64,000 nt of DNA from Ursus arctos (lineage: Eukaryota; Chordata; Mammalia; Carnivora; Ursidae). The DNA is taken from the NCBI RefSeq assembly GCF_023065955.2, contig NW_026623100.1, forward strand, positions 16,531,001 through 16,595,000. Reading direction: 5' to 3'. The notes beneath the pieces were generated by a model. The model was not told the DNA's origin, did not search any database, and worked only from the letters and a program-made list of their open reading frames with translations. The position numbers were made by a program, and so were the translations under genes. How positions within the stretch are numbered: the stretch's first letter is position 1; each line of letters starts with the position of its first letter. This document shows, in pieces, positions 49,463 through 62,236 of this stretch.

Positions 49463-50045
49463 TGGGATGGTTAATTTTATGTATCAACTTGACTGGACCA
49501 CAGCATACCCAGATAGCTAGTTAACATTATTTCTAGGTGTGTCTATGAGGGTGTTCCAGAAGAGATTAACATCTGAATTTGTAGCCTTTGAGTAAGGCTG
49601 CCGGCCCTCCCCAATGTGGGTGGGCTTTATATAATCCATTGACGGTCTGAACAGCAAAAGGTGAAGGAAGGGGGAATTTCTTTTGTCTGCCTGACTACTT
49701 GAGCTGGACATGGCATTATCCTGCCCTCTGGAACTCACTCCATTAGATCTCTGGTTCTCGGGCCTTCAAACTTGGACTAAACTAGACCATCAGTTCTTTT
49801 GGTTCTCAAGCCTTTTGACTTGGACTGGAACTACATCACCAGCTTTCCTGAGTCTCCAGCTTGCTGATGGCAAGTAATAGGACTTCTCAGGCTCTAGAAC
49901 CATATGAGTCAAATCCTTATGGCAAGTCTCTTTATATATATCCTACTGGGTAACATACGTATCACTTTACATATATCCTATTGGTTATATATCTCTTTAT
50001 GTATATATCCTATTGGTTCTAATTTTCTGGGTAACCCTAATACAT
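49463..50045 (+). mobile_element. LTR-like solo element
   Basis: 'gatggttaattttatgtatc', 'aacttgactggaccacagc', 'ggtgtgtctatgagggtgtt', 'aatgtgggtgggctttata', 'gagtctccagcttgctgatg' and the end 'gggtaaccctaatac' follow a common mammalian LTR-like family. No coding content. Near the end the unit 'tatatatcctattggt' is repeated about three times (49935-50020). Confidence 0.65.
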
Positions 50046-50729
50046 GCCTCATCTCTCAATTCTCTCCAGCTATAAGCCACACAAGGTTTCCTCTTTGTTG
50101 TCTTTCCCTGGGTAGCACCAGACAGGCTGGTTTCTGGCTTCTTCAATTCCAGAGCTTGCCCATCCCAGGCAATTTCTCTCCCTTTCTTAGGCAGAACAAT
50201 TCACTTCTCCAAATATGCATGCAACCATCACTCACTCGGCAAAAACAAACAAAAATTCTTGTTAGTTTGCAAGTTTTCTACAATAAGTTTGTAGTACTTT
50301 CAGAATCGGAAAATTCTGAAATACCCATAGCAGCTCAGTAGGGGGAAATTTTTCTCTAGGAGGCACCAGTATTCATGAAAACATGTAATCTGCAAGATCA
50401 AGTCCAACTGGTTAAAATTAATCTTAGGGCCAGAAATTCCTCAACCTAAAAAAATATGCATATCAGGTACAAATTTGTCCGATAATTTGAATTATCTGTG
50501 CAGCCACTTCTGGTGGTGACAGCCGAGATTGAAGAACTATTTGTATTAGTATTAGCCTTATATAACATGGATCAATAACCAGATGAATCAGTTAATTCTG
50601 GACTCAGAGAAAATAGTGGCATGAGCAAACATAAGAATTAGGTGGTTCAAAGCTGATTCCTGCTTAGTTTTCTTAGTGGTAGCATAATTATCTTCCTGAA
50701 ATCTCTAGTGTCCTAAGAGGCTTAAATTA
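50046..50729. other. Intergenic DNA, nothing recognisable
   Basis: Includes the right part of a 145-codon plus-strand frame (49904-50341) that begins in the LTR-like repeat; no recognisable product. Confidence 0.5.
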
Positions 50730-51690
50730 TTAATCTAGACCTTTCTCCTTTTCTAATATATGAATTCAATGCTATAAATTTCCCTCTTAGCATTGCTTTC
50801 ACTGCACCCCACAGATTTTGTGAAAGTGTATTTTCATTTAGTTCAAAATATTTAAAACATTGTTTGAGACTTATTCTTTGACCAATGTGTTTTATATAGA
50901 AGTGTGTTGTGGGGCACCTGATGGCCCAGTTGGTTGAGTGTCTAACTCCTGATTTCATCTCTCCCTCTGCCTGAAGCTCTGTCTGCTGTGCTTGCGTGTG
51001 CTCTCTCTCTCTCTCTCTCTGTCAAATGAATAACTAAATAAAATCTTGAAAAAAAATGTTTGCCCTAAAGTTTCCAATATACATTTACAACTATATCTAA
51101 GTCTATTTTAAAATAACATTGTATTGCTCATTGGCAGGATGGGTACCTTATAAGAGTATTCCCAGTTCTGCCCTCTTGTCTCTTATAATTTGCTGTCATT
51201 CATTTCACTTATTCATAAGCTATGGTCACCCAAAACATTATTGCTAATGTTATTCTTTTAAACAAGCAGCTATATATTAGATTAATTAAGAATAACAAAA
51301 ATATAAGATTTTATTTTATTTTCGTTAGTTTCTTGCCTAACATCCTCTCTCTTTGTAACGTAGATTCGAGTTTCTGGCCTCTATAGTTCTCCTCCTCTGT
51401 GAAGAACTTCTAACATTTTTTCAAGGGCCCATCTACTGGTGACAAATTCCCTAACTTCTCTTTATCTGAAATAGCCTTTATTTCTCCTTCACTTTTGAAG
51501 ACAATGTCACAGGATACAATTCAGTGGTTTTTAAATGTCAACACACTAATTATTTCATTCCATTCTCTTCTTGTTTGTATGGTTTCTAAGGAGAAGTCTG
51601 ACGTGATTCTTATCTTGTTCCACTGTAATTAAGGTATCCCCCCCTCCCTTTGGCTTGCTTCAGGAATTTTCTTTTCTAAAGGCGAATATC
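50730..51690 (-). mobile_element. Old L1, 5' region, reverse
   Basis: 'ctataaatttccctcttagc', 'gaccaatgtgttttatatag', 'tttccaatatacatttacaa', 'gctgtcattcatttcactta', 'tttatttctccttcactttt', 'ctaaggagaagtctgacgtg' are landmarks of the 5' part of old mammalian L1s. Split by the SINE at 50911-51055. Confidence 0.75.
50911..51055 (+). mobile_element. CAN SINE with internal deletion
   Basis: Head 'ggggcacctgatggcccagt' runs directly into 'ctctccctctgcctg' and a (CT)n tail region; the middle of the element (from about the B box to the spacer) is missing. Confidence 0.9.
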
Positions 51691-51694
51691 AGAT

Positions 51695-52290
51695 AGATTT
51701 GTCTAAGCAAAAATAATAAAATGTTATATGATCAAGAAGGACAAAGCAAAACGAACACCACAAACAATGATAAAGTTAAAGGACAAACAAAAAAAATAGT
51801 TGCAAAGGTGGGAAAAGGGTTAATAGTCTTAAAAAATAAAAAGCTTACTTATAAGATAAAGCTTAATGTTGTAAAAGAAAAGTAGGCAAAGAACATGAAA
51901 AGGAAACTTGCAAAAGAAGGAATTAAAATGGACAATAAACATATGTAACAAAAGAAAATCTTTGGTAACTGCAAATGAAATTAATTTAAGAAGAAGATAG
52001 ATTTTTTTTAACCTCTCAGAGGATTGACAAAGATGTGACAATGTTTGCTGCATCTGGGAGAGGGTACTATCCTAATCAGCTGATGGCATGTATATTGTTA
52101 TAATTCTGGAGGGCAATTTGGTAAATTTTATTAAATTCTTTCAAAACATCCATTTCTTTTGATTCAGCAATTGCACTTCTAGGAATTTATTCTGAGGAAT
52201 GAACTGGACAAATAGACAGCAATGTATGTATAGCGCTGTGTATTATAGTAATGTTTGTAATAGTGAAAAATTGACAAAATCTTAAAGGTC
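51695..52290 (+). mobile_element. Old L1/HAL1-like fragment
   Basis: 'aaatggacaataaacatatg', 'gattcagcaattgcacttct', 'aggaatttattctgaggaat', 'aatgtttgtaatagtgaaaa'. Strongly diverged. Confidence 0.65.
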
Positions 52291-53224
52291 TAAAAAGTGT
52301 TCAAGTTGATTTAAAAAAACAAAAAGTAAGAGATGAGAGATAAGAGAGAAAAAAAAAACAATTTAAAATAGGCAAACAGGTCCTTATGTCATAAAGCCTT
52401 GCCTTCCTAAGTGGCAGTCCTTCGTAGACAGAGAATGGGAGCAGCAGAATGTAATGAGACATCCTGTACGTATGGTGTCCTCCCGTGTCTGGAGGCCCAG
52501 AAGGTTGCACCCCCTGACAAGAGGGGGCTTACCGCCTTGGTTCCACAAACACACATCACTCTGTCCTCAGGTTCTTTAAATAGCATTGCCCATCACTCCC
52601 TCCGAAGGCTGGAAATGTAGCTCCTTCATTCAAAAACATCCTGTTGAGACCGGAAGAGAGCGTCTCCAGCTTTATCAGTCCTACCTGGGGAAAACTACTC
52701 ACAGCAGAATGTGACTTCTCTGGGTCAGGAGGTAAGGCAGGGAAATCAGAATATAGGTTACCCAATAAATCCTTGGATGTAGACAAGGCAGCCAGGACAC
52801 GATGTCAGCATGCCCAGTTCCATCCTGGCCCCACTGAGTGGAATGGACTACCTACAAATGAAGGGCATGGAACTCAGAGCAAGGCTCAAATACCTGGAAT
52901 TTTCCCATATCACTTCCCATTTTGTACCAATTCCATTACTCATGGCTGTCATGTTCTCAAATCCTCTGACCTTCCTTTGGCTCCTGACCTAGGCTCCTGG
53001 GTCTCCTCTCAGGTGCCTTGGCTATGGAGACTGTTTTCAGGAAAGCCACTCCAGCCTGGCTGGACTACCTGGCCTCCTGGCATCCTGGCTCTCTCAGTAA
53101 CCAGGGAAACTAGGATGTGCCACTTCTGTGCTTCTCCCCAGTCTCAGTGGGCCCGTACACCACATAACAATCTCTCCTCCACCTCAGGAAAGAGGGATCA
53201 GAAATGAAGGGATATATTTATTAG
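52291..53224. other. Intergenic DNA with a 187-codon open frame, no recognisable product
   Basis: The plus strand is open at 52644-53207. The predicted peptide shows no domain, signal peptide or membrane segment that I recognise, and the opposite strand and other frames are also partly open. Probably chance. Confidence 0.4.
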
Positions 53225-53350
53225 ATCAAAGAACATCAGTGTTAGAAGGAACGATATTCATCATTTAACTAATCTGACCTCATTTAAGGTGAAATGACTT
53301 ACTCATGGTCACACACCTAATTCCAATGTAACATGACATCTGGCTACCAG
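53225..53350 (-). mobile_element. MIR-like fragment
   Basis: 'ttagaaggaacgatattcat', 'ctgacctcatttaaggtg', 'acttactcatggtcacac' resemble reversed MIR-type repeats. Confidence 0.5.
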
Positions 53351-54299
53351 GCTGGGCTTTTTTACTTTATTTTATTTAAAACAAAATCTTATTTATTTAT
53401 TTATTACCAATTCCTATGATTCCTGAGATCTGTAAGTCCACCTACCTGTGATTCAGCCTAAGTGGAAATGGACCATGGGTCTAGTGCATGTCTGCGATCC
53501 TCTTATAAGGAGGAGGGAAATGTGCCGTGTCTTTTTCAAAGCTCTCTGCTCCCTGATTGTTGGACCCTCCTTCCAGGAAGAATGAAGCAGGTCTGGTGGG
53601 GTCCCAGCCTGGAAATTGATGCGCAGGGTGGCCAGGAGCAGAGAGAGGCAGAATGAAGGAACACAAACATACCTGAAAGAAAGTTCAGGGTCCAGCCAGC
53701 AGAAGCCCCATCTCTTTTTGAAGGGGAAACAGGCCACAAAGGTTAAAGTCCAAGTAAATACAAGAACAGTCTTTGGTTGTTGGGGCTGGGGGTTGTGGAG
53801 AGGAGGGATTCGAAAGATGTAAGAGGCGAATTGAAAGGAATTAAGGTGTGGTTGGTGAATGGTTGAATGAGGCCAGAGGACAAATCCTTCATGGATGCTG
53901 AATGAAGGTAGGGGTGGGGTACAGCGGACTTAACTGAAGATTACAAAGAGGGGAGGTGTGGAAAACCACCCAGTTATGACCTCCCACCTGCAGTCAGAGA
54001 ACACAGCCAGTCCTGGTAACCCAACTGAATGTCTCCCAGAGTCCAGTTTTGCAGACAGTCATCAAGTCTGTACAGTCAGTGAAAAAGTTCTCCAGAATTC
54101 TTCCCACTACTGTCCCAGCCACATTGCCTTAGACGGGTACAGTTCTCCTATAATCCCTAAGGCATTGTACATCTCACCATACTTTCTGACTCAACCATGG
54201 AAAATCTGTAATTATTTTTTCCTGAAAACAGATTCCCTAAATGTCTTTACCACTAGTGTTAAAGTCACCCTGCTCAAACCTTCCGAATCAGCTATGACT
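53351..54299. other. Intergenic DNA, nothing recognisable
   Basis: Several short overlapping frames around 53450-53820; no product recognised. Confidence 0.5.
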
Positions 54300-54420
54300 T
54301 TCTTCCATTCATTCATTCCGCAAATATTATTGAGTCCATCATGTACACTGTGTGTGAGGTTCTGGGGTATCCGATGGTCTATAAAACAAACTGTTATTTG
54401 CCTCATGGGACATACACTCA
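54300..54420 (-). mobile_element. L2/MIR 3' fragment, reverse
   Basis: 'ttcattcattccgcaaatat', 'attgagtccatcatgtacac', 'ttctggggtatccgatgg' resemble the reversed L2 3' end. Confidence 0.6.
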
Positions 54421-54604
54421 AGCCCTCACCAAACTATATTGAATCTGTCTTCATAATGATGGTCATATTAATTCTTTTCCTCTACCACCATTCCAGTCTA
54501 GTATTCCAGCACCCTGAACTTTTCCAGTAGCCTCCTGTCTGTCTCCCTGTTTGCATTATCTCCTGCCCTCTGAGCTATCATATACTTTACCCATTCCTAA
54601 GTAT

Positions 54605-54775
54605 GATAGAGCATCTGTAACACATGAGATTTACAAATAGAAATTCCTGGATTCGAGCCCAGACCTACTGAATAAGAAGGGTGGTGGGGTCCCAAGAATC
54701 TATAGCATTTTTAAAGCTAACTCTAGGATTCTGATGTACGTCCAAGTTCAGGAGCCATTTTCCACATCACTATCC
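54605..54775 (+). mobile_element. hAT (MER5-like) element
   Basis: 'ccagacctactgaataagaa', 'ggtggggtcccaagaatcta', 'agctaactctaggattctga' correspond to a MER5-type interior and 3' half. Confidence 0.6.
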
Positions 54776-55833
54776 AATGCAATTCCACTTGCTCAAAATT
54801 CTTGAAGAAATTTTTATTGTCTACAGAAGAAACTAACATATTAGCCTGGCATTCAATATTCCAACCTGTCTATTCCAACTTGCTTTTGCTAAAATTCTAG
54901 TCTACCTTTAATTACATAACCTTGATAGAAATCACTCAGATTGGCAGGTAAAAAAATCAAGGACCCAGTCTTTATTATCCTGTGCTACAAAAACTCTTCT
55001 GCAACTAGTTCAGTAAAAAATTTGAAGTAGTAATGTATTTATGTTCTTTGCCAAATACCATTGTGGTGATGAGTTTCATGCCCCATTCTCTGTTCTTTTC
55101 CTCTCCTGTTTCCATTCCTTTCTGCTTATGGTTCTCTTCATGATTTTTTTCTCATTTAAATAGTCATACTCACACTTGCTAAAGCCTACTAGTTCATTCT
55201 TAAGTTGTTAATCACAAAGTAATATGTGTTTGTTGTAAAAAAAAAAAATTCTAATTACATGGAGGAAAAACACAAAAAGTAAAAGTGCCCTCTCCCTTCC
55301 ACTCCAAGCCCACTCTTGAGAGGTATTGCCTATTGACAGCTTGGTGATGCAAAGATCTTTAATTTTACTTGTATTTCCACTTTCCACAGGGATTTTGCAC
55401 CTGCTCTCTGAAATGCTTTTACCCTCCCCAACACCTCTGTTCCTGTATCGGCTCAGATCAGGTTTTCTCCCTGACTTCAGCACCCATCCAAGTCCTACAT
55501 GCCCCCTGAGGACACTGAGGACAATTGCTCCTTTCCTGTACCTTCTTTCTGACTACAGCAAAGAGATTGACTAATAATGCACCATTATTTTCCTGGCTTC
55601 CTCTCAAAAGCTTCTTAATTGCCATTAAATCTCTTTTTTCTACCATCACCTATTTTGGGGCCTCCTGTTGCGTGCAGGATCGTGCCTTTCCCCAGCACAT
55701 TTTACCAACTGGCAGACAAGGTGACTAACTACAAGAGATGGTTTCCTGAGTCCTAGAAAGATTTCCCATCACCCTTTCTTGCAAATATTTCTTCCGCTAG
55801 AAGCTGAAGTTTGGAATCCCTCCAACAATTTTT
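54776..55833. other. Intergenic DNA, nothing recognisable
   Basis: A few diverged pieces may be old L1 or L2, none convincing. Confidence 0.45.
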
Positions 55834-57355
55834 TTTAGTAACAGCTTTTATTGAGATATAATTCACACACCATATATCTAAAGTATGCAGTTTGATGGTT
55901 TTTAGTATATTTACAAACTTGTGTAACTGTGACTATAATAAATTTTAGAACACTTTCATCACCCCAAAAAGAAACTCATACCCATTAACAGCCACTTCTA
56001 ATCCTCCACAACCCTCCCAGTCCTAGGTAACCACTGACTAACTGTCTCTCTTTATGGATTTACCTATTCTGGATATTTCACGTAAATGAGAAATCATACA
56101 ATATGTGTGGGGTTTTTTTTTTTGTTGTTACTGGCTTCTTTCAGTTAGCATAATGTTTCAAGTTTCAGCCACACCATAGTGTGTACATGTATCAGTACTT
56201 CATTCTCTTTTTTATGGCTGAATAATATTCGGTTGCATAGACAGATCACATTTTATTTATCCATTCATCAGCTGATGGGACATCTGTGTTGTTTCCACTT
56301 TTTGTCTATTATGAATAACGCTGCTGTGAATATTCATGCACGAGTTTGTATATGGACATGCTTTCGTTTCTCTTGGGAATATGCCAAGGAGTGGGGTTGT
56401 TGGGTCGTATGGTAACTCTATGTTTAACATCTTGAGGAACTGCCAGACTGCTTTCTAACATGGTTACACCTTTTCACAGTCCCACCAGTGTACAGTGTAT
56501 GAGGGTTGTAATTTCTCCACATCTTTACCAACACTTGTTATTTCCCATTTTTAAATAGCCATCCCAGCGGGTGTGAAGTCGTATCCCACTGTGGTTCTGA
56601 TTTGCATTTCCCTAATGACTAATGATGCTGAGCATCTCTTCATAAGCTTATTGGCCATTTTAATATATTCTTCAGAGAAAGGTCCATTCAGATCCTTTGC
56701 CCATTTTTTTTTCTTTTAAAGATTTTATTTATTTGAGAGAGAGACAGGGAGCACATAAGCTGGGGGAGGGGCAGAGGGAGAGGGGAGAAGCGGACTCCCC
56801 GCTGAGCAGGGAGCCTGACACAGGGCTCAATCTCAGGACCCAAGATCATGACGTGAGCCAAAGGCAGATGCTTAACTTATCGAGCTACCCAGGTGCCCCC
56901 ATTTGCCCATTTTTAATTGGGTTATTTGTTTTTTGTTATCGAGTTATAGGATTCTTTACATATTCTAGATACAAGTCAATTATTAGTATACTATTTGCAA
57001 AATTTTTTTCCATTCTGTCAGTTGTCTTTTTTACTTCCTCAAGGGTGACCTTTGAAGCACACAATTTTACGATTTTGATGATGCCCATTTTATCTATTTT
57101 TTCTTTTGTTGCTTGTGCTTTGGTGTCCTATGCAAGAAACCGCTGACAAATCCAAAGTCAAGAAGATTTACACACATTTTTTCTTCTAAGAGTTTTATAA
57201 TTTAGCTCTTACATTTAGGTCTTTAATTCATTTTGGGTTAGTTTTTGTATATGGGATGAGGTAGGGGGTCCAGCGTCATTCTTTTGCATGTGTCTATCCA
57301 GTTGTCTCAGTACCATTTGCTGAAGAGACTTTTCTCCCCATTAAATTGTCTTGAC
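55834..57355 (-). mobile_element. L1 3' UTR and ORF2 C-terminal part, reverse
   Basis: 'ttattgagatataattcaca', 'caccccaaaaagaaactcat', 'tatggatttacctattctgg', 'ttttatggctgaataatatt', 'gctgatgggacatctgtgt', 'gagtggggttgttgggtcgt', 'gatttgcatttccctaatga', 'aattcattttgggttagttt' run in reverse L1 order. Split by the SINE at 56709-56900. Degenerate coding. Confidence 0.92.
56709..56900 (-). mobile_element. CAN SINE nested in L1
   Basis: Reverse SINE with 'aaagattttatttatttgag' to 'atcgagctacccaggtgcc'. Perfect direct repeats tttgcccattttt at 56696-56708 and 56902-56914. Confidence 0.96.
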
Positions 57356-57537
57356 TTTCTAACAATTAAAAGAACAGAACACCATAAAATTCAATGTTTT
57401 CAGAGTTGGAGGGTATCTTATGAATCTGCCCTGGTCAGGTGTTTTAGTTGCAGACGGGAGTATGCATCTTAGCTATTACAATTGGGGAGAAATTTATTAA
57501 ATCATTGTTGGAAGGAAAAGAGGCAGAACCTCTGAAT

Positions 57538-57682
57538 CAGAAGTTCTCAAACATGGCTGCACAGTGGGATTGTCTGGGAGCTCATGGTCACATTATACCC
57601 CATGCATGCATCGATATTTTTTTTTTTTTAAAGTCTCCTTAGGTGACTCCAATATACAGCCAAGATTGAAAATCACTACTCT
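57538..57682 (+). mobile_element. MER5-like hAT element
   Basis: 'cagaagttctcaaacatggc', 'tgcacagtgggattgtctgg', 'ggtgactccaatatacagcc', 'aagattgaaaatcactact' are the ends and interior of a MER5-type element, with imperfect terminal inverted repeats. Confidence 0.75.
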
Positions 57683-58089
57683 AGACCGAGCTCCTAGGAA
57701 TAACATCTAGGTCCACACTGCTGAATTTGCCTGGTGAGGGAGCTGTTGCCATCACATACCTCAGAACACACAGCCTCTGCCATAATCTGCTAGCTGGCGG
57801 ATTGTCACCACTGACAATCTCAGAAATACACTGCCTTTGTGGTTACCCGTGGTAGAAAAACTGGAGCCAGTGCCTAGGCTGTTTCCTTAGGTAGCTCTTT
57901 CTGAATCAAAATCTCATGTGGTAGAACCTGTCACATGCTTACATCTAGCAGCAAAGGAATCTGGGAAAACAATTTATTCAGATCTTTTAATGGAAAGGTG
58001 GGATTCCCAATGTGGAGAACTATTAAAATATGATAAGTGTTAAAAAAATAAAAATGGAGCAGCCAAGAAAGGAATTGTTCACTACAGGG
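57683..58089. other. Intergenic DNA, nothing recognisable
   Basis: No gene, no named repeat. Confidence 0.5.
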
Positions 58090-58260
58090 TCAATTGGTTG
58101 GTTACAAATCTGGACATGCATCAGAGCTAGGGAGGTGACTTTGCAATAATAAAGGTTTGCAGGCCACACCACTGGAGAAGCTGATTCAGTAAGTCCATGT
58201 GGGTTCTGCATTCTGCCAGGCTTGGGACTTTTGATAATACAACTTTGAGTGTTTGCCCCT
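58090..58260. mobile_element. Possible MER5-like fragment
   Basis: 'agaagctgattcagtaagtc' and 'gggttctgcattctgccagg' recall the MER5 interior. Weak. Confidence 0.35.
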
Positions 58261-60237
58261 CAATCAGAAGCTTTTAACTTCTGATCAGAGATAAGGCACA
58301 ATCTGCACATAACTCTGGAGAAGCAACGGAGTGACATAGACTCGTACAAAAGTGTAAATGACCAGCAGAGTTTTTGGCTACAATCTTAATCACAGGAATG
58401 GTGCACAGAGGAGGGCAGGAAAGGAGTCTAGACTAGTGAGTGTTAGGAATGTGGACTTTCCTGATCCTCTATGATATCCATTATTCACCCTCGGGAGAAC
58501 TGTATAGTTTGAAAAGTCATTTTCAAAATTGGAAGACATTTTTAATATTTGAGGGCAAATAAAAACAATCTTTTATTATTTTCATAACGAAAACAATTGC
58601 AAGTAAAGCTAATAAAATTTCCCAGGCTGCTGAGTGTGTGCAGAAGGTAACGATTTCTAAGTTAGAAATGTGTAGAGGCTGTCAGAATCTCTGTGGGAGG
58701 ATGTGTATGAGATTTTTACATTTATCTAAATAAGGTGTGTGTTCAAAAAGATTGGGTAATGCTGCCCTACATCAACTTGCTCTTCCTTTTTGGGGAAGAG
58801 AGGGTATGAATTCAAAGCAAAGCCAAGAGGGGAGCCCTCTGATGGCCACATACTCCAACAGCTGCCCCTTGTGCCTGGCGAATGAAATTCTTCCAAAGGA
58901 CTATATATACTTTTAAAGTATTCCCTGGAGTCTTCAACATACAACTTTTAAAAATTACTGGAGCCACCTCCCTGTAACCCAGGTGACCATCGTCTCTTAT
59001 TTTATGTGCTGTATGTTCACCGTGTCCTGGGTCAAGGCTACTTCAAATCACACCTTCCCGGAAAGCACATTGCTTTTTATCAACAGCTTGATTCATGACC
59101 CGCAAAAATCCATAGCCCTGCATGACCCTTCTAAAGAGCCTGCCTTTCACACCATGTCCTCTTCAGAGGGAATAAAACACCCTCATTTCTTCTATCACTG
59201 CATTGGCTGGAAACACTACCTGGACTAGTGGTTTATTTGAGAGACTTGTGTTCAGGGGAGAGGCCCCACAGCTAGAGAGCTGATCTCACAGTACAGCTGA
59301 GAGCAATATGTTACAGGCTGTTCTCTGCAGAGAAAACGGGAATAGGAGTTTGCACACCATCATGAAGGCAGCTTGGGTTGGCAGATAGCACGTTCTGAGC
59401 CTTTCTGGTTCTCATAACCTCTCCCCATCTGTTTTCATAACCTCATGACTGTTATGTCATGGGGGGGGGGACAGGTAAGAGAGGGAAAATTGGCCAGAAG
59501 AATAAATCAGGTATTTAATTTGCTGGGGAAAAAACCCCCTAGCAATCTGATAGGTCTTTGCCAACACCTATTAAAACGAATGTTTTAAGAAAGAAAAACA
59601 GTTACCTATGGTATGGTGATTCCTCTGTGTTTGGCTAATTGTAAGTCAGGCAGCTAGCAGGAAATCGTAATTGAAAGGAATCCAAATAAAACAGAATCTC
59701 CTCTATCACTCATGGCTGGTTGGTAAAGCTCACTTTATACCAAAAAAAAAAAAAAAAAAAAAAATCAAGTGTTAATTGCAGAATTGGGGTGCAGGAAGGC
59801 TTTATTTTATACAGCCAAAACAGGAGCAGTGATGAATTAACTTTTAGCTGCTTGTGATTAAGGCGATGATTTGAATGAGTACTTTCTGAAGCTGGGAGCC
59901 GGGCGCTGAGGTGGTGTGCTGGTTTCCTATAGCAGCAGGACAAAGAAAGGGAGAAACTCGCCGGGCCTGCAGCGTCCTGACTCTAAGAGCTAGGAGGTTC
60001 AGGTGACTTGTGATAGATCCTGTTCCTCGGAAATGGAGGAAGGAAGCTGCCGCCTCTGGATAAACTTACAACGGAGTTACAGCACCTCTCAGGTACAGAA
60101 ATGCAAGCATGGCATTACAGGAGACCCTGTGAAAGGTTAGGAAGGACTGATCGGCAAAGACTGAAGTGAACGTGAACTCCCACTTTGGGAAGGATGTAGT
60201 GACAAAGGCATTTTCATACAGCGGTAGGGGAGTGTGA
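58261..60237. other. Intergenic DNA, nothing recognisable
   Basis: A poly(A) run of about 22 (59742-59763) and a short piece at about 59915-59940 resembling the start of the repeat at 39640 are the only features. Confidence 0.45.
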
Positions 60238-60545
60238 ATTGCCAGTCTTTCTGGAGGGCACTCAAGCAGCTTTATCAAAACTTTAAATGTACGTTCCCTT
60301 TGACCCAGAAATTCCACTTTTAGGATTTTCTTGAACAACTAAACAATGATGTGTGTACAAGGGTGTTCCCCCCAGTATTTTCACAGTAGGAAACTACCCA
60401 AGTAAAAAGTATTTAAGTAAATTATAATGCATTCATACAAAGGCATACTGTATAACCATTACAAATGATACCCGAAAAGACATTCAGAGAAAGGTTAAAC
60501 GAGGGTTTGTCTGGAAGGCAAAATTTGGGGATTTTTTTTTTTTAA
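60238..60545 (+). mobile_element. Old L1/HAL1-like fragment
   Basis: 'gtctttctggagggcactca', 'ttccctttgacccagaaatt', 'ccacttttaggattttcttg', 'aatgcattcatacaaaggca', 'agaaaggttaaacgag'. Confidence 0.65.
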
Positions 60546-61499
60546 CAAAAGGAAAGGAAATTTAGGAGGAACCTCTTGCCCTTCAATAATTGCAAAATAA
60601 AGCTGCTTTCCTTTTTCAATATTAGGGCCCCACCTCATGAGGCACCTATGACTAGGGATAGAGAGAGATATTTGTTGCCCGTTTCCCATTTGGAGAAGAA
60701 ACCCTGAGTAACTCCCAACCTTGAAGTGAAGAGGCAGATAGAGAGTTCTGCGGAGGAAAAACTTTCTAGAGATTTTGTGTTAAACAGAGAGGTAGAGTTC
60801 TTTGCTAGCTGTAGATGTATAAAGGTTATTCATAGAATAAATATTCATCCAGTGATAGAAGGAACGAGAGAAATAATCTAAACTCTCATTCCACAAATGG
60901 GGTGCTCAGAGTCAGCAACTAGAGACAGATGCACACAGCTAATAATTGGTCGAGCTAGGACTAGAGCCCAGGTCTCCTCACCACTGCAAAGACGATTGCG
61001 ACTTCACAAAATCAAGAGCGATCTGTGATTTCTCAGGTTGCTTCCATATCCAGGAAGAGGTGGTCCCCATGTTGTGTAAGGGCTACTTAGATACAATCAC
61101 TAACTGTTGGCAAGACACTGTCTAAGGCTGTGATTTCACTTGGAGCTGCCAATAACCACAATATTTTCTGCATGGTTGGCGCCCAGTAAATGTTTGGCCA
61201 CTCGTAATCGGCTTGAGGATGCTGTTTCCTTTGCCCTGGGAGGGGATACACTGAGTGTCCCCTACCCCATGATTGTAGCTAAGGAAGCAAAGTTTTCTCT
61301 CTCTTCCTGAGGGCCCTGCCCCCAGCAAAGTTGTGAACTATGTGGTTTTAGACTCCTTTGGTGTTCTCTTCTAGTATTAATCTTCTCCATCTCTGCTTTT
61401 CCTTCTCCCTATCTCCTTCTCTTCTTATGTTTGCTAAAAACCTCCCAGGCACCTATCCCATGTCCATCTTGAAGGACCATAAATGGCATTAAATAAATC
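60546..61499. other. Intergenic DNA, mostly unique
   Basis: A MIR-like reverse fragment is visible at about 60850-60990 ('cacagctaataattggtcg', 'agagcccaggtctcc'). Confidence 0.5.
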
Positions 61500-61669
61500 T
61501 ATGGTTTCTAAATTAAATTAGATGTATTTCATTGTGGATAATTTTAAAAACACACAAAAGTAGCAATAATGCCCATGTCTCCAGTACTTAGCCTTAATCA
61601 ATTGTCAAAATTTTACTAATCTTGTTTCAGCTATTCTCCCTCTCAACTTTTTTTTTTTGGAGTATTTTA

Positions 61670-61682
61670 TTTTATTAAATAT

Positions 61683-61722
<40 letters not shown>

Positions 61723-61924
61723 GAGAGAGAGTGCCCGTGTGGTCACGTGCAAGCAGGGGGAGGGGCAAAGGGAGAGGGGGAGAGAATCCTCAAGCAGACC
61801 CCCCAATGAGTGCAAAGCTCGACTTGGGGGGAGGTGCACAGGGTTCGATCCCAGGACCCTGATATCACCACCCAAGCCAAAATCAAGAGTCCAACATCCA
61901 ACTGACTGAGCTACCCAGGTGCCG
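61670..61924 (-). mobile_element. CAN SINE with expanded (ATTT)n tail
   Basis: Reverse SINE ending 'actgactgagctacccaggt'. ATTT units fill about 61678-61721. Direct repeats ttttgga(g/a)tatttta at 61655-61669 and 61925-61939. Confidence 0.92.
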
Positions 61925-62024
61925 TTTTGGAATATTTTAAAGCACATCCTAGATATCATATTATTTCATTCAGAAACACCTTAGAATGACTCTCTGAGAA
62001 TGAGTTTTCAAAAACACAATCATA

Positions 62025-62236
62025 GGGCACATGGGTGGCTCAGTTGTTGGGCATCTGCCTTCGGCTCAGGGCATGATCCCAGGGTCCTGGGATCGAGCCC
62101 CGCATGGGCCTCCTCTGCTGGGAGCCTGCTTCTTCCTCTCCCACTCCCCCAGCTTGTGTCCCCTCTCTTGCTGGCTGTCTCTCTCTCTGTCAAATAAACA
62201 AATAAAATCTTTAAAAAAATTAATAAAAATAAAAAT
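62025..62236 (+). mobile_element. CAN SINE
   Basis: 'gggcacatgggtggctcagt', 'tcctctgctgggagcctgct', tail AAATAAACAAATAAAATC and A-rich. Direct repeat aaaaacacaa(t/c)c on both sides. Confidence 0.94.

Noticed and set aside
49463..50045. Complete endogenous retrovirus
   Set aside because: Only an LTR-like solo element is visible; no internal coding region flanks it on either side.
52644..53207. 187-codon plus-strand frame as a gene
   Set aside because: No recognisable domain, no promoter or exon signals, overlapping frames also open.
53958..54530. 190-codon plus-strand frame as a gene
   Set aside because: Its second half runs through L2/MIR-like repeat sequence; the peptide looks random.
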